NCBI GenBank assembly: GCA_015680685.1
Contig: MNCI01002316.1
Coordinates: forward strand, 161,729-225,728
DNA length: 64,000 bases
Direction: 5' to 3'
Source: Gnetum montanum
Taxonomy: Eukaryota > Streptophyta > Gnetopsida > Gnetales > Gnetaceae
Every line of letters starts with the position of its first letter. The stretch's first letter is position 1. This document shows, one piece after another, positions 35,185 to 48,587 of the stretch. A program made the translations under genes and the position numbers. The notes below the pieces were generated by a model. The model had not been told where the DNA came from. It ran no database searches and was given only the letters and a program-made list of their open reading frames with translations.

Positions 35185-35992
35185 CTTCCCAATTACACTT
35201 GTGATGTATAAAGGTATGGTTGAGTGTAATTGAGGCATATGATTTTTATTATGTTATGTTTTATGTTCCTTGGTACTTAAAGTAGAGTGATGAAGTAATT
35301 TAATAACTAATTTAATTTAATTACTTAACTAGTCCTAACATAAGCATTTGGTTTGACTTTTTGTATGTGTCCTAAACTCACGTATCCACTACTAGGTTAC
35401 CAAGAGCTATGCTATTGGGTGAACTAAGCAATAACACTACTGGGATTACCAAGAGAATATGTGTTTATGCTTGAAGCAGTTGTACTTATGTGTTTACTTA
35501 ATCACTATGTAGCCTATCTCGCTTAATTACTGAATTAGCTTAATTATTGAGAAACATTAAATAAATAACTGAAACATTAAATACATGAATAAAACATTTA
35601 AACTATTTATAATGTTGCAAGGTTTATCAAGAAGCTCGTCTTTATTACCGCACAAACTATTGTGCTCAGGTACAACAATGCTTAAATAAAGATCTATACA
35701 CTTAATAACTCCTGCTACGGGCACTCAAGAAAATATTCTAACTTTCAAATGTAAAAACTACAAGAGTTCAGCTACTACTGTGGCTTGACTCCCCATAAAG
35801 ATGGCTATATGCTTATATTTATAGTTTTTATTACAAGGCTGCATTAATGGGGCTTTGTAGATGTACGAAACGCTACATCGATATAGCCCCATCGATAGGG
35901 CACCACCACGTAAACAAGGCCCCATTGACGAGGGCCTGTTGACGAGGCCACATTAATGGGGGTCCATTGATGTAACACTTTGATGTTCATCA
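35185..35992 (-). repeat. Element III 3' LTR, inner piece
   Basis: It continues the LTR cut at 18992 and matches 48741-49434 plus 59573-59630. Minus-strand TATAAATATAAGC near 35812-35824 is the TATA box. The U3 beyond it (35860-35960) is built of ATCGAT, GACGAGGCC and GGCCCCATTGACG words. It ends at 35992 beside the complement of the polypurine tract. Confidence 0.88.
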
Positions 35993-36249
35993 TACCCCCA
36001 CAACTAAATGAAAACTCATCCTTGAGTCCCTTTACAAAATTGGGAAGGTATAAGATTATTAATTGACCCTTGACATAACAAAATTGAGTGCCCGAGTGTA
36101 GAAATCAACACATTACAAAAATTGTTGTGTTCATGACACAAAATTAAATACCATGACATGACTACACAAAATTGGACAACATGTCCTTTGATGACATGAA
36201 GACAGTGGAGAAGATTAGATAGTCCTAGGCAGTGGAGGCTCTTAAGGTT

Positions 36250-39038
36250 CTGAAGGACCTTCACTGGCTTCAAGCATGTGTGGTGGCTAAGAAGGCTATG
36301 GTTGTCTTACTGCAGTTGCAACATCTAGTGGAAGGTAAAAGGCATCTAGTAATGCATTCATCTCCTCATCCTTACTACAAGGATTATTTACAGTCCATGT
36401 AGCATCACTAGTGTGGGCTAGAATGGGGATATCCCATAGATAGGACATTACTAGGAATAGCTCCTTAGCATTGAAAAACTAGGCAGTGAATTATTTATGT
36501 TCAACATTGAATGCCCTGATTGCATTCTACAGCTCTTAGTAGTCATTCATCCTTCTAGCTAGGTTCTTAATGATAGATCTTTGATCAATGTATTTACCCT
36601 TGAGAACTTCAAGTTTAGAATTTTCCATTGCAAGCTTTTTCTTGGTGTCTTTGTAATGCTTGAACTTGGCCTTGTACAACAAGTATGAGTTAGTCACCTC
36701 CTTCTCTAGTTCTAATTATGGTCATTCGACAATCAACATGGTCATATTTGCATATCAGAGATTGGCAAGCTCCATGTATTCCATCATTTCCTCAATCTAC
36801 AACTCGTTTATGCAAATTTCTACCTTGTTATAGGCATCTATCCCATCAATGATTGGTTGCCATAATTTTCTTCCTTGTTGGAGTTGTTGGACCATTTCAT
36901 TTACTTTCACCTTTGTCAATTGGATGTGTTTTTTCATTCACTTATTTTTGTAGATTGACCTAATCTTTGTAATGATCTTTGACTCTCTCAAATTTGAGAG
37001 CCTTTGATTTCCAGGTGCTTACCTATATTGCAATCTTCTGGCAAAGGGCATAGACTTCCTCCATGGAGAGGTTTTTGATTTCTATTGCCAATCTCCTTAG
37101 CTTTGTGTTTGCTCTTGCTGTTGATGGATGAAGTCGATTAATTGCTATTTGTGCTTATCAACATTTTGTAGGCAATGATTCTTTGCGATTAATGGTACAT
37201 TCTCTTGGTGGGTCTGATTCAAGGCCTTTTGAATTTTGTGCTATGTAGCCTCTACTAAGGATCAATAGAATACCACCATCTCCATCACACCCTCAACCCC
37301 TTTCAGTCTAGTGTAAAGTTGTTTAAGAGCTTCATCTCTCATCAATGTTGGGTTGAGAAATGTAGGGTAAACAATTTGGGCTCTTAATTTAGCAACTTCA
37401 GCAGCCAAGCATTCATTCAGCTCCTTGGCTATTTCAAGTTGCCCCTCCAAGATGATGTTTTTGCCCCTTGCCTCTAGCAACTATGACTGGGTTGTATTAA
37501 TATTGTCCAAAAGATCAAAGACATCTGAAAGTAGTTGCCTAGTTGCCCCTAGTCGGTTTAGTAGTTCTTAATGCTATGCTGCATTTATTCTGCCACTTGT
37601 GGTCCTTGTAGATGTATGCACATCTTTTAGTATAGTGATGTTTGGTACAAACATTGTAGGTGCATTGAGGATTTTAGTAGGTCAACAACCATTTTTGCTA
37701 TTGTCTTCTACCCTTGGTACTGCATCACCAATATTATTTCCCCCTCACCTTCCTCCAAGTGCACCAAGAAGGTCATGGCATTTCAAGAGATTTTTGGGAG
37801 TGGCTGCTATTTTGTGAGAGATACCGTAACCTCTCTAACACTAGGATTCGATCTCGTAGACAACTACGTTCTTTGGGCCAAGAAAATGGATCCACCTCCA
37901 CCCATCAAGCTAATTATTTAGGCCACCTCATTTAGGTGACTCATTGCTAGTTGATACATAGATGGATCCCCACCACTCATGCCTACTCATTGCTCTTGTT
38001 CACTCAAGAGCCATTTTAGGTACTTATGCAACCATTGGGCTATTGTAGCAACATTTGACATAGTTGTTTGAGTGGCAGGTGGAGGTGGTGGTTGCTGATC
38101 CTCTTCTTGAATGGTTGTTGCAAGTGTTTTATCTTTCATCATCTTTACCCAATTAGTGATTAAAGCACACTTGACAACATCATTCATATAATAGACTATT
38201 CCTTCCCTTTGACAAATTTTTCTGATGAGGCATGGGAAGGGGAGTGCCTTCCTTCCATAATCATTTTCTTTAACTCACTTCTCCATCTCTAGATAGATCA
38301 ACTATGAAAGGTTGACATGGAATCTCCCACTCAAAGTAGCACATGCATAGGGAGAAAATGTGGTGATTTTGTTGGGCCTCACCATGGGATTTAGGTGAAA
38401 GGCTATAATCTTATAGTGGATCCTTTCTACTAGTGTGAGTGCACCAAACTGCTTGTGGTCAACACCGTAGCACCATCGCACCCATTCTTTCTTGATGCAT
38501 TCGAATCTTAGTGAGATTCATCTTTTTTTTGGCAACCTAAGCACTTTAGCAATGGCCTACACCGAGTAAGACATTGAGATGTCATTGATTTTTACCATCG
38601 ATCTGGCTTGCTTGTTGTTGTAGAATAAAAATGTCTCTCCTATGTACCACTCCTTGGTGGAAGTGATGATTGGCCACATGGGAGTTGGTCCTGCACTTCT
38701 TTTAGTGCTTGCTCTAGGAAAGGGCCAAATTTTAACTCATAGAGAACTACTTTTTGGACCTCACTCAATCTAATTTGATTCAAGCAGGCTTCTATCAAGG
38801 TCATCTCGAGATTTGCTTGTTGAGCTAGTGCATCATCCTAGTGGGAATGTTTTGTTGCTACTATTGGTTTTGGAATCTATCTAACAGATTCCACCTTGAC
38901 CTCTTCCCTAAGAGGACATGTGGCATGGGTTACAAGTGGTTCTTCCTAGGCTTGTTCTTGGCCCCTTCCCATTCTAGGTTGTTTCTCCCTTGGTTAAGAT
39001 GTTCTTACTTCCTACGTGTGTTTGCCTTTTGCTGCTAT
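36250..39038 (-). pseudogene. Accessory ORF of element III (broken)
   Basis: This is the homologue of the 31402-34164 ORF. The start should be at 39038, where minus-strand ATTGCAG is followed by ATAGCAGC: the splice-acceptor junction is kept but ATG has become ATA. KALPFPCLIRKIC near 38200-38240 matches FALPFPCLIKNLC of II. Next come a P-rich linker and VATIAQWLHKYLKWLLSEQE (38040-37990). A coiled-coil stretch follows, with GKNIILEGQLEIAKELNECL and AAEVAKLRAQIV at about 37365-37470. Stops and small indels break the frame, and the last 250 bp before the polypurine tract has no recognisable coding. Confidence 0.65.
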
Positions 39039-39600
39039 CTGCAATCACAACACATGCATGGATTAATAAATATAATGTGTAACTTTTAATTTTTGAATAT
39101 CTTATCTCATTAGTTAGTTACACTTTGGCTAATTTTGGACCATGGTAGATTGATTATTTTATTAATTATTTATTGTAAATGTCACCAGAGCTTGTTGGAA
39201 AGGTTTAACTCTTGTAATTTTAGCATTTAATAGTTGATTTATTAGTTAAACCTTTGTGGGAGTTAGAAAAATGGTGAAAAATGTTTGGTCAAAAATAGCA
39301 CATTTGTGGCTCCCATGACAAAGAGCTTACCTCTACTAGTTGTAGGGTCGAAGAATAGAGTGATTTGGATAAATGGTTAAGAAGTCATGGGCTTTGGAAG
39401 ATTTTGGGCTTTGAAAATTTGAAAAATCCCCTTGGCATTTGTGAGAAAATGTAAAAATTTTAAAGTGGGTTCATGCATATATATAATATTTTTTTGCTAT
39501 GTCGATGGGGCCACATATACAGGGCCTCGTATAAGCATCTGCTCCATCGACGAGGCCTCATATATAGAGGCTATAGGGAAAATTTTGAATTTTGAATATC
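39039..39600 (-). promoter_or_regulatory. Putative internal promoter, leader exon and intron upstream of the element III accessory ORF
   Basis: GTCGATGGGGCC, GGGCCTCGTATA and CCATCGACGAGGCCTC at 39500-39565 copy the word style of this element's own U3 (35860-35960). An AT-only TATA-like run lies at 39475-39487 in the correct place for leftward transcription. A 5' splice site TAGAG|GTAAGC lies at 39331/39330 and the acceptor TTGCAG ends at 39039, giving a 292-nt intron. The order matches the module at 30830-31401 in element II. Transcription is inferred, not shown. Confidence 0.45.
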
Positions 39601-41260
39601 TTTAAAAAAACACAAGGAATTTTTCAATAAATTTTGGTTCATGGAATCCTAGAAAAGTCAAGAATATGATGAGATCATTGAAGAGGATCTTTGAAAGCTC
39701 AAAAATTGAAAAATTTGATGGAGAATGTGTTTATTGAAAAAATATGTAAAGGAGTGGATGGTTTGATGTAGAAGATGGGTTTATGAAAGATTTTGATTGC
39801 AAGAATGCCTAAGGATAAGGTGCTTAATGAACCTAACCAAGAGAGATGCAAGTGGGTCCTCCCCATAGTAGGCACATGTCTTGTTTGCCCTTGGATAACC
39901 TTGACCTAAGGAGTCTATGGGTCCCATAGGTGATTAATGGTTGATGGAAGTTAAGGACCAAAACCTAGAAGATTCTACCTAAGAATTCAAGTACATCAGA
40001 CCAAGACACTGAATCAAGAATATGGACTTTGGTAGTGAGGTGAGTTACGGACAACATATATGAATGATGGAGAAGGTGGAATGGAATTCCAAATTGAGGT
40101 CATAAGAAGTTCCTTGTGGAGTTTTGTGTTTAAAATGACCTAAGAAGATCCATCCTTAGTCCAGACCAAAACCAACCTCTTTTAGTGACTTCACATTACC
40201 ACTCTAAGATCGATCCATCTCCCTTGAGACACATGAGTGCTCTCACAAAACAACCATCGTTCCATAAAGAGAAGAAAAGAAAAGTAAGAAGTGAGAGAGG
40301 TCCTTAGTTAGAGGGGAAATTTAGGCATGGGTAACAAGTCTTTTTAGTCCCATAACTAATGCTTGCAACTTGTTTATTTGTCTAAGGGATGTGCTTTGAA
40401 TTTCCATCCTATTTTTTTTGTTTGTATTTTTCTTTCTTTCTTTCCTTTTTGGATAAGAACCACACCATGCAAAGACTTTAGTTGACTTCCTATTATTGGT
40501 CGACATGGAATGGTAAGAAGTCTACGAAAAAACTCAAGCACCCAAGCAAGTAGAAGAGTACAAAGAGTATTGAGTCCCCTTGAAGCCACATCCTGTGCAA
40601 AGCTTTGAATCCTTCCCAATTTTGGAAACTACTAAGGTCACAAATTTATTAAAAGTTTATTTAATGAAAGGGACCTTAAACTTCCAAAACAAGAAAAACC
40701 ATAGAGTTTGTGAATGGGTGAATGTCATGGAACCATGACTTAACCATCAATACAAAAATTCAAAAATAGAAACCAAACATTAGCAAACAAAACATAAAGC
40801 ACAAATCACCATTAGTAATAGCTATAGCACCATTGTGTCTTGTTACAATAAAGCCCTTTTATTAGCAAAAGTAATAAAAATCATATACTAAAAATAAGGT
40901 AAAATATATAAAAAAGTGTAAAATATTTAAGAAAAGTTTAAATGTACTAACGATGATGTAAAACAAAAAATGGTGTAAAAATAGAAAAAAGTTTAAAAAT
41001 CAAAAAGGTGTAAAAGAAAAAAATTGCAAAGACAAAAATGTGTAAAAAAAAATAGAAAAATTGAGGAGCCATGTATATGATTAGCATGGATGGCCATATC
41101 CCCCATGATTGTGTTGGAAGGAGGAGATCTAAAAAATTTAGTGTGGTTGTCCATTTGTTGAGGTATTTGTTGCATTGGCTTGCTTGGGCTCATGGAAAGG
41201 CTTTACTTGTTGGATGTTAACTAAATACTTTTTATTTGGGCTACCAGGTTTGTATATGAT
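39601..41260 (-). other. Element III spacer between integrase and accessory ORF
   Basis: It contains an A-rich tract (40860-41060) which on the minus strand reads as TTTTTGTTTTACAC-like repeats, the same tract seen after the element IV integrase (56638-56760). Short ORFs here show no domain. Confidence 0.55.
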
Positions 41261-41289
41261 CATGGCTATAGAAGAAAAGGTTTCGTCAA

Positions 41290-44200
41290 TTATATAAGGC
41301 CCTTCCCATAATGTTTGAAATTTAGTTTTCTAAGGTACGTGTATGGAGTTCTAGTAAAGAACCTTATCTCTTGGTTGAAATTTCACTTTCCATATTCTAA
41401 GGTCATGTCATTGCTTATTAAATGCCTTGTGCACTTCATTTGAAAATAGGACTGCTAATCTAATTTCATCTAGCATGTTGATATTGATTAGTTTTTCTTT
41501 TTGTGTTAGATTTAAGTCAAGATACAGATCATAGGTTATTGAGAGTGTATAAAGCTTGGATTGAATTATTAGCATTGGAAGTTTCCTGTACACTAACTCG
41601 TAGGGAGAGTAGCCAATAGGGAGTTTCCATGTTGAGTAGTAGGCCCAAAGGACATTGTTGAGTTTTGTGCTCCTATCTCTTCTATATTGCTAATAGCTTT
41701 TGCTAAAATCTTTGTAATCACCTTGTTAGTTACCTTTGATTGATTGTTGGCTTAGGAGTAAGAGGGTGTTGTTAATTTATGTTCCACCCCCAAGCATTGC
41801 ATGAATTTTTAAAAAGTAACATCTATAGAATGAGTTCCGTTGTCAGAAATTGGTGCATGTGGCACCCCAAACTTGTTTACAACATTTTGTTAGACAGCTG
41901 CTACGATTGGTAATAGCTGCTACTTCTACCGATTTTGTGCAGTAGTTGACTACTACGATAATGTATGCCTTTCTATTGGAAATGGATGTGATGGAATCCA
42001 TGAAGTTAATGCTCCATATGTCAAAGGGCTCCAGTGGTTAAATCCACTATTGAGGATCCTCCATTTGTGCTATCATCCCATCATCTCATTGATAACACTC
42101 ATAGGATCAGACAAATTGGTGGATATCCTTGAAGATTATGGGCCAATAGTATCCTACCATCAAGATTTTTATGGCCATGCATCTCCAAACATAGTGGCGT
42201 TTGCAAGGACCTTCATGAGCATCCTGGAGAACATACAATTAGTTTGCATCAGGAACATACCAACGAACTAGACCATTAGCAAACACCTTGTAAAGGTGTC
42301 CATTGATTTCTATGAAGTACTTAGCTCGATGAAGAAACTATTGTTTCTTCCTAAAGTCCAGATCTCATGGCATCTCCTAAGTAAGATAATAAGTGAGGAT
42401 ACCATGATACCATTTTGATTCGGTGGGCACTTGATCATTTATTGCTCTTGTAAAGATGAGTTCATCTAGAAATTAATAAGAGAGTAGGCTCTCCTCCTCT
42501 TTGTTATCCCATCTTAACTAAGAGAGATGGTTGGTAATCACATTCTTAGTTCCTTTCTAATCTACCATTGTGAGATCAAATTCCTGCAAGATTACAAGCC
42601 ACCATATGATATAGGGGCTTACCATTGGCTTGTTCATTAGGAAATAGATGGCATTATGATATGTGTGCACAAACACCTTATAGCCAAGCACATAGTGCCT
42701 GAACTTTTCAAGAGCATTCACCACTGCCATTAGTTCTTTCTCAGTTGTGGTGTAATTCAACTATGCATCCACAATGCTTTAGCTCATGCAGTGGATGTAA
42801 TATGGATGCTTCTTATCATCCAACTACATAAGCATGACTCCCAAGGCATAATTTGGTGCATTCATCATTATATGAAATGTTTTGGATTAGTCTAGTACCC
42901 ATACAATTGGAGTTTCTATGAGTTTGTCCTTTAGCTATTGAAATGCATGTTCACACTCCTTATTCCAAATGATGGAGCATCTTTCTTTGTAAGCTCGACC
43001 AATAGCTTTGCAGTCTTAGAGAAATTCTCTATAAACTGCCAGTAGTAGCTAGTGTGTCCAAGGAATGATTGAACATCTTTGACCATCTTTGGTTGGTGTG
43101 TGATTCCTTGGATGATCCTTATCTTTTTTGGGTCTACCTCAATCCCTACTTGAGTAATTCTATGCCCTAGTACTATGCTTTCTTGGACCATTAAATGGCT
43201 TTTCTACCAATTGAGACTAAGGTTTGTTTCAACACATCTTTTTAGTACTTGCTCAAGGTAGTCCAGGGCTTGCTTAAATGTAGCCCCATAGGTAGAGAAG
43301 TTGTTCATAAAGACCTCTACCCCACTACCAATTTGCTATTGGAAAATACTAAGGACCAAGTATTGGAATGTTGTAGGGGCATTGCACAGACCAAATGGCA
43401 TCTTGCAATATGCAAAAGTCCCCCAAGGGCTCATAAATGTTGTTTTGGCTTGATCCTTTGGCAAAATATGGATTTGGTTATAGCCATTATAACCATCCAA
43501 GAAGCTATAATAACAATGTCCAAATATAGTGTCCAACACTTGGTCCATAAATGGTAATGGGAAATGATCTTTAAATGTTGCCATATTCAAACACCTAAAG
43601 TTGATGCAGACCTGCCACTTGTCACCTTTCTTTGTCACAATTACAAGTGGGCTAACCCACTCACTATCCATGATGGGATAGATGAACCCCATCTTGAGGA
43701 GTTGTTCTATTTTCTCTTTGATGATCTGCTTCAACTTAGGGTTCAGTTGGCTTTGCAGTTGCCTTCTTAGCTTCATGGTTGAGTCAGTGTAGATAGGATG
43801 CTAACATATCCTTGGATCAATTTTGATTAGTTTAGGATATGATTAAGCAAAGGCTATTAGCCATTTTTTGACCACCTCCAATAGCTTGTCTTTTTGTTTG
43901 AGAGCAAGATTTTCATTAATTATAACTAGCTCACCATTTTTAAAAAATACATACTTCATGTCAGCTGGTAGGGTTTTTAACTCTAGGGGCTCTAGCTTGA
44001 AATTATTAGGGATTTCCAACACTACCCAATAGGTATAATCATCTTCATCATCAAAGAGTTGGTGATGAACTTGCTCAAGTTCATCCATGCNAGTTAAGCA
44101 CTATTGATGCACAAATGGGCATCAGGGACCTCTCCTTGGAAGTCTTTAAGGAAAATAAATTTGGATGGCTTACGAAGAAGTAAGTTCCATGCATTGTGTA

Positions 44201-44689
44201 CAATGATAACAGGTGCAATTACCTGCAGAAAATTTGGTCCATTAAAAGCACATTCATTAAAGCATGCAATTAGTGTACACATGAAATGGATATCTAAAGG
44301 TGCCTGCATGCAACAACCACAAAATAGGACTACACCTAGTGATTGACAGTTAACTCTAATAGTAGCACACTATGCATGGAACCTACTAAGAGCTTGACAT
44401 GTGCCTATGTCAAGGGCATGGATGAACTTNTGTCATAGGAGATGAGATTGACACTAGAACCAAAATCAAGAAGAGCATTGCATGGCTCATGTCCAGTGAT
44501 TTGTAAGTAAATAAGAGGACTTCTTGGGTCAGATCTTTTCATGGAAAGGTCACCAACCTTGATCTAAGTAGAGATAACATGAGTTAACATCACAGTCCAG
44601 ATCTAAGGCAATGTTTGATTTGAAGGGCTCTTGAATATGTTTGATGCAAAGGATGAGGGTGTTGGAGATATAGGGCAACTAGTTGCATT
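41290..44689 (-). pseudogene. pol of element III: protease, reverse transcriptase, RNase H, integrase (broken)
   Basis: Reading leftward: protease at 44400-44550 with LIYLQITGHEPCNALLDFGS, where DSG has become DFG. The reverse transcriptase (43776-43300) shows EWVSPLVIVTKKGDKW, YSFLDGYNGYNQIH and MPFGLCNAPTTFQ. Its catalytic box reads VFMNNF instead of FMDDF, so both metal-binding aspartates are gone. RNase H (42780-42557) has NYTTTEKELMAVV, with HTDH changed to HTYH. Integrase (42340-41300) has HEGPCKRHY, GYYWPIIFKDIHQFV and FDIWSINFM, then ISDNG broken by a frameshift. Solo LTR VI separates it from gag. Plus-strand ORFs here are shadows. Confidence 0.85.
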
Positions 44690-44694
44690 AGGTT

Positions 44695-46080
44695 TGTAAC
44701 GACTAAAAACGTTGATGGCTGGAACACTAAGGGGTTTGCAGGTGCACAACCTAACCATGCATTTGCGTGAGGGCCTTGGTAGAGGTAGAGATGGGATGCC
44801 CTAAATGGTCTTATTGATTGAATAGGGACTTTGTTGGTTGCAACCAAGGTAGTAGGTGCAGCTAGGGGTGGTGTGGTTAGCTGAAAATGCAAATGTAAAC
44901 AACACAAAACAATGCTAAGTGTTAAAGTGATGTTTTGGGGGTGCTAAGTGTAAAGTGTATCCAAGGAATGGGGCCAAGCATAGCCAAGGGTTTTGACTAA
45001 AATGAGGAGGTCAACCCATGGAGACTATTTCTTTAGCATAGTATAGCATGACAACACATGAAAAAAATGCCAAAAGATGTAAGCAAAATGCAAGAAAATG
45101 CTAGAAATGGGAGAGAGAAATGGAACACCACCCCAAATGGGTGTAGTTAACTTCAAAAGGGTCTTAGAAGGTACACAGTGTACAACAGGCACAGTGGGAG
45201 CGTAGTCACAGTCTCAGTGGTGTTGGGCTAGGAAGTTTGGCACTTGCTATGATAAATCGTGCCTACTGGGTTGGCTATCATGGTGTACCGTGTGATGTTC
45301 TACAGGGCTACAACCATGCTACGATGTATTGTGTGATGCAGGGCTACAGTGGGGCTACGATGTAGTGTGCAATGTAATTATTCCTCTTTGCTGATGTGGT
45401 GTGCTTTGGGTCTTGTTCGCCCATGGAGCTAAGTGCTAAAATGCCAAAATGCCAAATGCCAAATGAAAGTGCCAACTATCAACCCCCCAAAACGTTGGGA
45501 ATCCAGGTGTATTTATAGGGCTAGGGTTAGCCCAAAATGTGGATCGGGTGCCACATGATAGTGTAGTAGGTGGGACTACAAGAAAAATTTAGAAAATTTT
45601 CTAAGTCTAGAGGTGACAAAAAATTTCTATAGCTTGTGTCATCATTCTGACACTTAGAAAAAATCTTGCAAAACTGGCTCTAGGTGTGCTAACTACACTA
45701 GCTACGCTCTAGAGTGTAGCAGGGGCAATGGGAGCATAGCACAACACTTAGAAAAATTTCTACAACTTGTGTCATCATTCTAACACTTAGCCAAAATTGT
45801 AAGAAATTGGCTGTTGAAGCTAACTACAGTTTACTGCAGTGGAGAATGTGGTCCTAGCACTTAGAAAAATTTGCAGAAAGTGCCATCATTTTGACACTTA
45901 GAAAAATTTTGTAAGTTTGGCAGTTGGAGATGACTACACTCTCCACTAGGGTGACTACACTCTGGTGCAATAGAGAGCATAGTCCCAGTAGTTAGAAAAA
46001 TTTGCGAAAAGTGCCATTGTTCTACCACTTACCCAAATTTGTAGTCGAGAAGTGGTAGCCCAAATTTTTGTGGTGTTTCA
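44695..46080 (-). mobile_element. Solo LTR VI (element V family relative), TSD AGGTT
   Basis: On the minus strand it begins TGAAACACCACAAAAATTTG, like the element V LTR. It carries the LTR landmarks in order (CTATAAATACACC, GGCATTTGGCATTTTGGCA, GTGCCTGTTGTACAC) and ends TTTAGTCGTTACA. Perfect target duplications AGGTT lie at 44690-44694 and 46081-46085, with no internal domain. At 1386 bp it is longer than the V LTRs (about 900 bp), partly because of a four-copy tandem repeat near its U3 start. Confidence 0.92.
45600..46045. repeat. Tandem repeat in solo LTR VI, period about 115-130 bp, 4 copies
   Basis: Each unit holds CACTTAGAAAAATTT, then GTGTCATCATTCT or GTGCCATCATTTT, then ACACTTAG. Units start near 45608, 45740, 45857 and 45988. 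Confidence 0.75.
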
Positions 46081-46289
46081 AGGTTGTGAGGGTTTTGGAG
46101 GACTATTGGACGAGAAAAATGGTTGTTTCCTAGATCGATTGTCCAAACCACTTGATTGGAATGATGGTTGTAAATTTACAGCCCTCATAGCATTTCATTG
46201 CTGCAGCTATGAGGGAATTTTACCTTGCATGGATGGAGTAGGAGGTAATTGGGTTGAGGGTGAAGGGATGTGTGCAGACAGATGCAAAG

Positions 46290-48430
46290 GGTGGTATGGA
46301 CATGGGTGCTTCCCTCAAGTAGACGGTGAATGAGTTTGATGGTACTCTAGAGGATAATAGTGATGTTGGAATGAGGCATGACTTGCAGAGCTTTGTGGAG
46401 AAACGAGTTACTAAACATAATACTCGTATTGATTTGGTTGCTTGTAAGGGTACTATTGTCTTAGTGGTGGCATTCTCCATGATTTTGGTTGGTGCCATTA
46501 TTGGTATTTCTCATACGATTGTGGTGGAGCTTCCCTTGGATAATAAACTTATTATTGTTGGTGGAACTACCTTGGATTGCCTTGAGGATAAGGCAATCAT
46601 CTAGGTGCTTGCCTCCATGCTTGTTGAGGATTCAACGCATACATCCTAGACTCTTGTAAGTGTGACACCACAAGGCAACATCCCTTAGGATGTTCATACT
46701 AACAAATGTCACATCCAACATCATCATCGGAGTCTGTCTTCACAACTTCTTTTATTGAAATAGCTTTGCCCTTACCTCTTTGGTAGGCACATTTAGCTTC
46801 TTTCCACCTCTTATGGTTGTGATCACTATTTTTCTCTTTAGATTGTTTAGTAATATTCATAGCATTTTGGAATTCTTCATTTAAAGAGTTCCATAATTTA
46901 TCAACCTTTACTAAAATTCAGAAACAAATTTTTGGATGGACAAGGTTTTCTTGTTTAGCACCTCATCAAGTGGTGACTCCTCTTCGTCATAGAATTAGAC
47001 CTCCCTTTTCCTGATGGAAGGGTTCCTATTATATTCTTCTGCACTTTCCCTTTTTCACAACTCACCTTCTTCTTTGGTACTTGCTCTATCAGCCTTTCTA
47101 TCTAATGAGCTCTTAGTTTGGACAGTCTCTCTTGGGCATAAACTGCAAGAATTCTTCTAGTTTCTACTTTGAGCCCATCTATGTTGTGGTCGAGTTGTTC
47201 CCTCTGAGAATAACCATGGCCAAGGCATCGATGTAAGAGAGAATAATATCTACCCATGGTGGCATCCAAGGGTCCATGTATTCCTTGTTTTTAGCCTTGG
47301 ATTTGCCTTCTCAAATTAGAATCTCTAGAGTATGTATGGTATTTGTCATTAAATAGTTCTAGCATGGTACTCCATCTGCGAATGGATTCTTATTGCAAAG
47401 ACTAGTACCAACTTTCTGCCTCTTTGATGAGTATTCTAGGGAATAAATTCAATTTATGCTAGTCATTCTCTATGTTTTGTAAGGCACAGGCATCATAAAA
47501 GGCTTGTAGATGATTTTGTGGATCAAAGTTATATCCCCCCTCAAATCTTAGGATATTATTCATGTCTAAGTTCTTGATTTGACTATCTTTCACATGCCTA
47601 GTTGGGATCTTAATTGCCTCTACATTTTTAAGCATGATTTGAGTTGCCAACAAAGGCTTATCATCATCATTATTTCATTGTCAGCGATGATGTCTTCTAT
47701 TATCCCTTCAATTATTGTGGGCATGGTGATCAATATTATTATCCTGATGTTCACCTCCATCACAATTGTTTCTTCTTTAGCATTTTTTAGAACTAGAAGA
47801 AGAAGATGTAGATGAAGAGGATGAAGAGGGAGGAGTACTACCACCATCATGATATCTGCCAACTCCCCTTCAATTGTCAAAACCATGTTCATTAGGTTTC
47901 TTATCATTTTGACACTTGTCTGAGCCCTTACCTTGACTGTCATCTTTACCTAAACTTAGTTTGTTGATAGTGGAATGTAGATTCAGGTTTACACCCCCAT
48001 CACTAGTAACGGGGGTGGAGAATTTTCATGTTGAGAGCCCCCAAAGGGAGGATCCTCATTGTCATCTTGGTTTAATAGGAACAAGGGATTGGTGAACCAT
48101 TTCCCCTTTACAAACTCATGTTGCTTCTCTTGGTGTTGATCTCTCTAGTGTTGTATTTCAGTGGGACAGTAGTCTCAGTAATCGTAATCATGCACAATGT
48201 ACTCCTCTTGAAGATCATGAATGCCTAACTTCTTAAGAGTTTAAAGAAACATCATGGGCATAGATCAATCAGGAGGCATTAAAATGTTGCCTTCTATGTC
48301 ATGCCATTGCAATTATTCATCCTAGTGCAGGATGAAGGTGAAATCAGGCACATACTCATCTAGATGAGTATATACTACCTTGCACTCTTATGGGACTAGT
48401 GGTTTAGCATCGTCACACCTGAGAGAAGAA
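46290..48430 (-). pseudogene. gag of element III (broken)
   Basis: The minus strand shows a serine-rich head (near 47820), HDGGS and DDKPLLATQIM, then MNNILRFEGGYNFDPQNHLQ AFYDACA at 47460-47560 as in element II. The C-terminal part (46500-46620) is alignable with the element IV gag tail near 52310-52420. The frame is broken many times. A 5' leader (48431-48583) leads back to the primer site. Confidence 0.7.
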
Positions 48431-48587
48431 GACATTTTACAAAAAAATAAAAGATCACTATGCTTATATAATTATATTATGTGTGAGAGTGATGTTGACC
48501 TTTGGGTTCATCCAACAATGTTAATGATGTTCAGTAATCCTAGGTAGCGCACATTTCAATAAAAATTGTTCTATTAAATGATGCCAA

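Noticed and set aside
44590-44907. 105-codon minus-strand ORF as a protein gene
   Set aside because: It straddles the junction of element III and solo LTR VI at 44694/44695, so it is a chance frame.
46052-46604. Plus-strand ORFs of 92-93 codons
   Set aside because: They lie opposite the minus-strand gag and the edge of solo LTR VI of element III and have no domain; they are shadows.
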